From a virus: DNA of 64,000 nt. Location: positions 22,349 to 86,348 of the IMG/VR virus record IMGVR_UViG_3300033388_004609; one strand, written 5' to 3'. Numbering within the stretch: position 1 is the first letter of the stretch; every line of letters begins with the position of its first letter. The notes under the pieces are model-generated. The model was not told where the DNA came from. It saw nothing but the letters and a program-made list of their open reading frames with translations, and made no database searches. Below, one piece after another: positions 62,201-64,000 of the stretch. A program made the position numbers and the translations under genes.

Positions 62201-63938
62201 TTTCTATCTCATCATATATGTTTTTGAACTTTTGAATATCAGCTTTTGCCATTCTCTTTTGAATACCGATCAATTCATCTTCTTCCGTAACAGAATCAAT
62301 CTCTCTTTCCTCCAACGCTTCTATTGCTTCATCAACATTCTCGAACAAAGGATTAGATATGTAACCATAAAATCTTCTTGATAATATTTCATCTTTTAGT
62401 GTTTTCTCATATATTGGATCATTTTTAATGGTTGCAACTAATAATTCATCCCAAATCCTTTTATCTCCTATCTGCTGATAAAACATCTTCATTGCTTTCT
62501 CAACATCAATCTCTGTCTTGCCATCTTTATTCAATAATGTCTCTACAGTTTTTTCAATCTGGTTACCATCTTCATCTTTTTCTGTAACAGTTTTAGAAAA
62601 TGTTTTATAAACTGATTTAATATTATCAGGATACTGCACATCAGCTACTTTTAATACAGCATCTAACATCTTTTCTCTATCTTCAATTTCAGCAATAGTT
62701 TTTCTTTCCTGAAATGCTTCTTTTATTCCCGCTCTACCACCATAAAGACCACCAACAATTGCTCCTAGCACCATTGCTTTCTGTCCTTCTGGTATCGAGA
62801 AATTATTTACCCATTCATTCGCATATCCTTCAAGCCAACTCACATCAGTTTCACCAGACATCTTTTTCGTTTCATATCTTTGAAAAGCTGCCTGCGGACC
62901 CTCTTCTAACAATGATTCAGAAGCCATACTCCCACCCACTTTCTTCATAGCATTGAACCAGACATTAACATCTTTTGAAGATAATTTACCAGCTTTTACA
63001 AGCTCTTTCATCTTCTTTGCATTTTTCCCTACACCACCAAAAAACATTCTTGACTGAATTAAATTAGGTACAGCAAGAAGTGCAGCATTAGCAACAAACG
63101 TATTCATTGCAGGAGTGGCAGCTTCATACTTAACATCCAGCATATCTTTCTCGGGTAATTCTTTATAAGACATTCCGTATCTATCCCATGCTATTTGCTC
63201 ACGTAAATTAGTATTTAATTCATCAGCTTCCATCCCAGCCTCTCCAAATGTATTCAGAACTGTTGCTCCTGCAAGTTGAAAAGTTTTTAAGCCTTTCCCT
63301 GCAAGACCAATCCCTTTACCAACTGCTCCTACACCAGCACCGATTCCATATGCCGCAAGTGAAAAAGCCACGGCATCAAAAGCATCATCATACCAAAACT
63401 TGGGTGTACCCATCTGTTGAAGAATATTCCCTTTATAATATTCTTTTTTACCATGAATAGGAAATTGTTCTCTTAATTGTTCATCAGCAACTCTAGCTCC
63501 ATCTGCTAACAAATTATCCCATATTATAGACGGATCTTTTATCATTCCCGGAGTACCTAATTCGTGTGCAAACCATAATGCTCCAGCTGCATGACCAATC
63601 ATTCCAGCCATCTTGGGCACGATAGATGCACCCCTACTAACAAGACCTCGTGAAAATTTACTCCATCCTGATTGGACTTCCCCCTTCATATATTCTTCAC
63701 TCTCATAAGGCATTGCCTGTCCGGTAAGGAATTTTCCTGATTCTTCGGTCGCCATCCTTGTATGTTCTCCAAAAAGGGAAGGATCTGACAAATCAAACAA
63801 AGCATTACCTCTTGCTGATTTAACAAACCCTTGTTCGCTTGGTCTTATAGGAAGATTGTTCTCGTCTAGTTGCTGAACATTAAGGAGACCTGCGTCATAA
63901 AGATGATAACGCGATCCTTTTCTTTTACCATTTGCCAT
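47226..63938 (-). CDS. Giant virion protein with helicase, RNA polymerase, proteases and nuclease
   Basis: 5570 codons, one of the largest phage genes. N-terminus: Gly/Ala-rich membrane-like segments (~190-215 AAYGIGAGVGAVGKGIG; ~390-405). Residues ~420-1150: long charged coiled coil. ~1290-1600: SF1 helicase with GLAGTGKTT (1301-1309), VIVIDEIG (~1366), GDPTQI and YTALSRAKQYIFIF. HEVFH at 2353: zinc protease motif. ~3200-3900: RNA polymerase; FRLPSSEMHSAVPLR then DFDVD (3670-3674), the metal-binding loop of the crAss-like virion polymerase. HELFH at 4713: second protease motif. GSIDLL and ITDFKTG (5078-5084): RecB-like nuclease. Probably packaged, cleaved and injected, then transcribes phage genes. 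Ends at a frameshift (see the 46.6-47.3 kb segments). Confidence 0.88.
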   Translation of the reverse strand: MANGKRKGSRYHLYDAGLLNVQQLDENNLPIRPSEQGFVKSARGNALFDLSDPSLFGEHTRMATEESGKFLTGQAMPYESEEYMKGEVQSGWSKFSRGLVSRGASIVPKMAGMIGHAAGALWFAHELGTPGMIKDPSIIWDNLLADGARVADEQLREQFPIHGKKEYYKGNILQQMGTPKFWYDDAFDAVAFSLAAYGIGAGVGAVGKGIGLAGKGLKTFQLAGATVLNTFGEAGMEADELNTNLREQIAWDRYGMSYKELPEKDMLDVKYEAATPAMNTFVANAALLAVPNLIQSRMFFGGVGKNAKKMKELVKAGKLSSKDVNVWFNAMKKVGGSMASESLLEEGPQAAFQRYETKKMSGETDVSWLEGYANEWVNNFSIPEGQKAMVLGAIVGGLYGGRAGIKEAFQERKTIAEIEDREKMLDAVLKVADVQYPDNIKSVYKTFSKTVTEKDEDGNQIEKTVETLLNKDGKTEIDVEKAMKMFYQQIGDKRIWDELLVATIKNDPIYEKTLKDEILSRRFYGYISNPLFENVDEAIEALEEREIDSVTEEDELIGIQKRMAKADIQKFKNIYDEIENKLIGIEDLTGDETFVDFKNKIKKALFYEAIKRNSYEASKLLTNKEQAKIELDKLIEDSQKITNAFLDKKQQKKLFNEYNKERNAFTDLETKITEEKKKEEPNKILIGQLEYDLKEQQAIRGLEDPNSIFALTKDEAFRHGEFGLRNEYFYKVGADAMVSGTIENMIEQVKKGEIEAKEVISYMQGNKQKITKEDVEKLQGVINIEEDKLEAQKESARVAENNIEKFLDKKTEQEVESILSGGEAAYDEDIEIKKAQDALEKASGTLTKLMARGAGKSKRALEAQKSIKENEGIINDLTKQKQVKEQKLAEDQQKVKDDQEIVRMAEENEKALNELKTFFEEFKEDTKNKSKPARFRSRIAEDRHFKRMFGDMPVQSSRNTDSNFKANPETFTNVSEVQNTINKLKEIKRIYKGEERAKLLESKEFKGFIESVDKQLIRMNEVLKVAVENLNNKVAANVNFQKNLNEVSFNSIGMSVDQKTGKWKIIDEELYNELRNTIGHKEFDAIIEEASKAKMGERDAKFYKIFADKILDKVKDTGRSDKVIDVIENKISGMVDEFKKLFLGFPTLKMLLKTGTIQNQLEFYGQNPVKQFEALVNRAKGLKTATNKVALDVYKNNKDVLQLKTSLENEPDTGHNGITKDELLSILDLQLKIENLINAVTTLESDARIGDQVMTEIELQKSEDKAPSNQQVNAIRQGVKWFNLKLGKGLKKFQEWAYMKGLAGTGKTTIVAKWMINSFGLKANEFVVVSHGNKQIKTIHDSLNPEKEGILTNELSPEKIGDEIKVIVIDEIGALDSKQLNTLGETINEINKLRKGDPVKVIVLGDPTQINKSFTTEPDINASERGQINIHELQPLTIVYRSNVSSVLDVQNKFQDNTRSVRGIVARANAPLGKSATGVHVGTTTEELKNQVKVHSKNNRTKVIIVADEKGKAKYDDMQEFADVETVIDAVGIEWDEVYVDIREGGEGAYKYNTAMYTALSRAKQYIFIFDHTNTFKNEILESEEYDKDKAKEDIKQANNEYSERLAFEAQILGKEIINKSKPTTSQMRDITDSDIEGNETPQVEDESGQGEAHSATTIKIESGEIIEAPSVDVKGVHEVEFPSYGNINYHKKGVHGGPQVQIVKYIMVYNEKAKRPEIHIVAEELNNNGQPVAGENWHLIGVVGMEDLEKSKTLRDLHDKIISKSKSDKTVYNGLNRRGQLLFKENHPSILLEGYLQASHPLTYKYSEKTTDKGVGILNRLMDKFNLGFHRRGKTTTEISVKIFKNTELFEGEKIAETHFYAGVPYLIIRTTAWKRQGEGKPVATQYIRLNPRRLMKGDRGIQELMQFRDAIKVLEEIGIGKLGQASFNSLIKRFSNNYELDGKEIVAKEIPQWTYEAYQKDEKNKQFLPDITEDQFNQLNKNIDPVIRLFYGYGKERVSFASEEEMRKYKDKKGNNSYIDTSDNKFIFEQSKTNENTGFVKEADPTDLKDKGRYIYQDALKAGEGLAQSTINLLATANPKTGDTRFRVSFSSKGVKITYGKSLLAGEDTYGQYYKELIRILRNNLPANIRTKFTIVNANNIVEAESALIEMGFATQEELNEKRKQYTIPTITSETLDQLLTFNKETDEHEELWLPLDYEDINKLGENIDLSKDNSELESKLATSFEKVNPTRIQVKLDEGKVAEIKKAAKKVVEKITKKKKNISDELDDDINARTLKKDATAGLGKRISIAQAQALAKRLVPGMDKDMIQFVDQMTLDVLHGDNVWGLFKNGVLYILKNEDGTVHENIVRHEVFHKIFNQYLTTGEQRLFMESFNKEYPQTKLMTQVEIEEEIALKFQEWRSNEKVVKSSFIRKIFNKILRYFNFLSDNSSSLDTYFNRIERGFYNDLLIPYVDITRALKNIVKVWGTLESYINARAIVESKYHKRIKSGYMGLPLTRKELYHMVLDDLNKDMTELYNRIQDNKEASEEDDELFKDVARWIEYKGLFNTMLLTNKDGKYVNFDRLVKDIYPNRSFKTRGIINPTEKLSDGEIFENWKQLGDGVIGKHTVENDQVDREAKVTESIKDFLSGIKLGKKFLNWRESYIRMLQLVEGLQPGNERFFEQLGQAWKKNGSHERTRAVLDYFIDEWELAATKQVKEGKLKGQLLPTTGKFINEDTFIYSEDGVEDVIGINEAKQKGIAIIKRGTNQSTVDYIGNISRKVDISDDVLGILLQKEMSGNTIRGLMNNFASQKEKHVKVGRSKMDNGLYKIAYIVGKALGPNSSIAATVRNALREKFKNLNTWNNVRDVEIPTLIEKYKDEPVEFVRAFLASIDLGYLAVYLPENNINTVRDDIIEFVQTHTQLVTDSDSFEKALENDGVSLVRNLAELINHNNEFIRATSIRDAEGKNKYVWSQASQAHDILFNLINRKSTSDYRGVGKFSTLSLPEHLKTKFFKNNIFVRGLNHIYSLVDHDGMRDTDWRGVEYITPYKKELNKDFLARNFVYGFLAHLKTSRKGNEKYTQYFYTIAERPNIIGAEVGVLKPEQVKAALGDMLRQIMNRDESFETTLANFKTDKLINLSILEDVLDGRDLRKKPLTEKEISGLTRRMYTELLNLSTEVTDAIIAESVNLDQDLFKITNLNKFIDSDTFSTWDMKEMNKKHEGGLRVREDGKYVLSREDLLPMIHAYVSNNYVNSYNLNQLVAGDFAQYKNGNDLLKRMALVFAPGMKGFINEDFGMRKTYKSIVIKDPVEKKENLEGFLQRLLKRKDVSKVLQKFGDYMPGDGQGFITPERFDEINRGFDNAYDLINVLKPVYFGTCSKGITRGVKYSVIVLSDDLVADHPELRNLRQNMRDEGIGEAVLDSAVKVGNPSVTVGWGDITSKTGEEFKYDENSVMELSNENFRISQNPKSSITDEIANPSQLIYFLNILGTNVESAAKAYKSLTWIIEDGLDKFEKELSVKGLKSKMMSLFNTPGQERKHEMLSEGLSVDFPAIASSVAVHLSSALTKDTVRMRFPGRVHVLQTSLGIKKPNGEELQYKEDENGNLYAEVLVTRGMLSKSYEDRIDSLWKQGKEETGIFLYNDAFGFRLPSSEMHSAVPLRVVGFYDTLDTNVVVAPKELVPLHGSDFDVDELFVISRVLNDKGDPIGYSKNKDGKLVLADQPAKDWDNKTLIGYHKNVVVEAFLEAFSAERNRERMLTSINTKFIEEDINRLNKIRKLTKKELEKEGLYLDLSNPLDNMAAHDAVFRGSESIGIFANGIKMLAYMMRAGEGQTSPKIVKDYDESSKKDKTIRIVINGVEHDQIRDYELDKDGKENKELTTWEILDGFLNSAVDNVKLMILPRLNINKNTINEFIVLKGHGVNIKTLNNIMVQPAIKFLSKEKFNGYSATKKLLLKGLGVEEVNQLELIEVNDEMLEKGMKWRKDMRDLINNHPDKITKADREFFVNQLSVLENVWSKAMALSTDMTKLSFFTNLINNMPDGVAAMDEQMEFADRVFGKELNDDGTTTEEAKVDTKFSHDISNYFKSNPHIFAAYRTLKFLRNTLRDNLLKHSPALYEFIDNMKLKNGVNIKLDNRNEGKNNELKREEFVRYLMSGFESFDDVPPWKYKDSEGQDRQLTGPKAFSQHLIQKIDKARRLLPKNLFLRNIEARFDPINKTWFLRFSGGTNLDATDLLSFQKSFMELNRLRFVWSKSTSSYIGILIDEKLADNEYSDFQREFVSYGILQFGLKFGTTNYSLVLPVDLYKKIDKQFTEKLSELVAPGNRKQLDGLLDHFTIETAINYTDQLSIKNSFDENLMPTGKTKIDGVEVNIYYGTEDGIVFDRKYDNSEGKEYPLVIRNRGYYGQEELYVRVSPANSEIIYYQKAGNKNRVTFYNLNRDIIENGYDISEAFDPGMRNVQTANNKNNRIFYRGFKVSKGNVISLTNYHDPARIDKRIVVVDKIDKNYMTVKDISRTLKAESTVEKYTNTLKTRLLKRGSPFYAPKKGKVVMINGREGEGMAFKNNINRKEFGNLKVLKQITTSYGWEVVINKEVLLDWLYGKQQTLFSSTNHLEKIENISSDEMRKEYELEQQGKIEYLKENYSTSTSVVDKALEIRDRVGLPHIRKFIDAILPVLRKYESKLEVVFSKIEGEAFAEFDPMTGTVRIDLTKVNGASEVDNLFRFDMAIAHELFHAVTTTTYMSNPAFKEKIDDMFRIAKERAEKEGKDFYGLKSQYEFLADVLKHPEFREFLSTIPYEEKNILRKIWDALKSIFVKQKSLLDVVEKFITGYDLKIYAGENEIEDLAKENPFFKQMRESYLKEEFRTLKAEVETEVEEKELTDEEKRDKLFDDIKNKSNEIILEVDENGEEVDFYTFLGKKFERITDRVKGFINQFVERKIDTEKTFGERKADMIWENIDHDIKQTTDEGDLENYDEYRDRMDLNMEIGKTKGKIIHKKIQRYIDKVFNSGRNIEQIDLDIRDIASRVGINVNDWNWVDENFLKIMKKARINTFSEGVPDELKDKLLSEVKVISEILGFGGSIDLLTQHSDGKFSITDFKTGSRFDMTPFVNLLKYGNQEIEITDNQRNRAKLQVMLYALMLKIENPNIQFRELSLTWIPNKYKIDYNDMDRAVAVNSYLPMVESFLKDKKALKQAGLSEDIYEQIIKKSPKAFWVSEYTNMTTDSIEEECMSSELTNEQLLSSKYAEMTLIKGKEQRFEDLSRIDKKRLMKLTKEIQVMSADPSMELIPEKGYDISKVMVWIGNYSDVPNPFVQIWKKYRDRRRHQVRNEALSKDLKMKALLEPIVEEYKKKKFTVRALGVSDINYKELYAPFYTYFTQEGRNIKRLVISTDDEYKQLSEAQKKYLDFINAEFKSWFVGSDAFMNQIARYKTDPISGEERGVTFMELINQNRAKNEAFEYYEGWFPKAIKTMEEIRYDLGKGSNIVGALTPEYMKEVSKRKLTRYIEDTYQGWSANSNEEVEALPVNHLGSLKIDSAEEYTDNLEYSYDSFVREMTYKKYMDSVYASRKSFRTLVANAERWRRATYV
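48650..48780 (-). other. RecB-like nuclease motif region within the giant protein
   Basis: GFGGSIDLLTQHSDGKF followed by SITDFKTGSRFD gives the D...DxK active site of PD-(D/E)XK enzymes; the QVMLYALML helix that follows is the usual QxxxY motif. Confidence 0.8.
49779..49820 (-). other. HELFH zinc protease motif within the giant protein
   Basis: MAIAHELFHAVTTTTYM (residues ~4709-4725): HExxH zinc site after a hydrophobic strand. Confidence 0.75.
52917..52931 (-). other. RNA polymerase catalytic loop DFDVD
   Basis: Three Asp in DxDxD (residues 3670-3674), preceded by HGS and by the RxPSxxMHS-like strand 45 residues earlier, as in double-psi beta-barrel polymerases. Binds the two catalytic Mg ions. 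Confidence 0.85.
56868..56890 (-). other. HEVFH zinc protease motif within the giant protein
   Basis: IVRHEVFHKIFNQYL (residues ~2350-2364). A second HExxH site 2360 residues before HELFH. One or both could mature the polyprotein. Confidence 0.65.
60012..60038 (-). other. Helicase Walker A within the giant protein
   Basis: GLAGTGKTT (1301-1309) of an SF1, RecD/Pif1-like helicase; the rest of the motifs run to about residue 1600. Confidence 0.85.
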
Positions 63939-63946
63939 ATTAGAAA

Positions 63947-64000
63947 TTATTGATTATTACCAAGATATCTTTCTGCTAATTCTTTATAGCGTTTCTCAAA
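63947..64000 (-). CDS. End of an upstream gene, cut by window edge
   Basis: Last 17 codons (EKRYKELAERYLGNNQ then TAA), 8 bases before the giant gene's ATG. Helical; product cannot be named. Confidence 0.55.
   Translation of the reverse strand, partial: FEKRYKELAERYLGNNQ

Noticed and set aside
1-64000. CRISPR array, diversity-generating retroelement, insertion sequence or integrase
   Set aside because: No spaced repeats, reverse transcriptase, transposase or recombinase motif was found on either strand.

Overview
The window looks like part of a large, AT-rich, lytic-type tailed phage genome of the crAss-like group (Crassvirales), infecting a member of the Bacteroidota. Four things point there. 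A portal and an intein-bearing large terminase lie next to each other. A giant virion-type polypeptide carries the single-chain RNA polymerase motif DFDVD. Co-directional blocks of genes run in opposite directions. Five near-perfect promoters of the Bacteroidota house-keeping type (TTTG, 19 bases, TAnnTTTG) are present. No host chromosomal genes are seen.

Layout. 0-5.9 kb (minus): portal (cut by the left edge), TerL with an intein, and three small genes. 6-12.7 kb (minus): a GroES-like co-chaperonin, an OB-fold single-strand DNA binding protein, then a tight cassette of two radical SAM enzymes, an NAD-dependent epimerase, a fucosyltransferase (GT11), a methyltransferase and a GT25-like glycosyltransferase. 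12.8-19.7 kb (minus): small early-type genes with an HTH protein, a Rha/KilAC antirepressor, an ASCH-like protein and a Tat-signal protein. 19.7-20.85 kb: a switch region with back-to-back promoters, a leader peptide with terminator, six tRNAs, and a C-rich tract. 20.85-45.1 kb (plus): about 65 mostly small genes with replication, recombination and nucleotide functions (DnaA domain IV protein, HNH proteins, DnaB helicase, SMC-like ATPase, OB-fold protein, Cas4/RecB-like nuclease, TOPRIM protein, RadC, ThyX, DUF3310) plus a tmRNA. 45.1-45.8 kb: converging ends with a predicted small RNA. 45.8-63.9 kb (minus): one giant gene of 5570 codons, with two further frame-shifted segments that bring it to roughly 6000 codons.

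How it may work. Early genes appear to be read by host RNA polymerase from TTTG-N19-TAnnTTTG promoters. A repeated 29-base operator-like motif (9-base arms, 11-base spacer) overlaps or adjoins three of them. Later genes would be read by the phage RNA polymerase carried in the virion within the giant protein.

The most striking element is the tRNA operon. Its six tRNAs have anticodons that together read every codon beginning with C, plus UUA/UUG. They follow a 26-codon leader ORF that has eight consecutive codons for exactly those amino acids (Leu-Leu-Gln-Pro-His-Leu-Pro-Arg), then a strong intrinsic terminator abutting the first tRNA, with a competing 10-bp antiterminator. This reads as a transcription attenuator that turns the tRNA operon on when decoding of these codons fails, for example when a host tRNA-cutting defence acts. 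The phage-borne tmRNA, with its own promoter and terminator, fits the same translation-rescue theme.

Limits: everything was read by eye. Homology calls rest on recognised motifs, and small gene calls are only as good as the ORF, spacing and overlap evidence.
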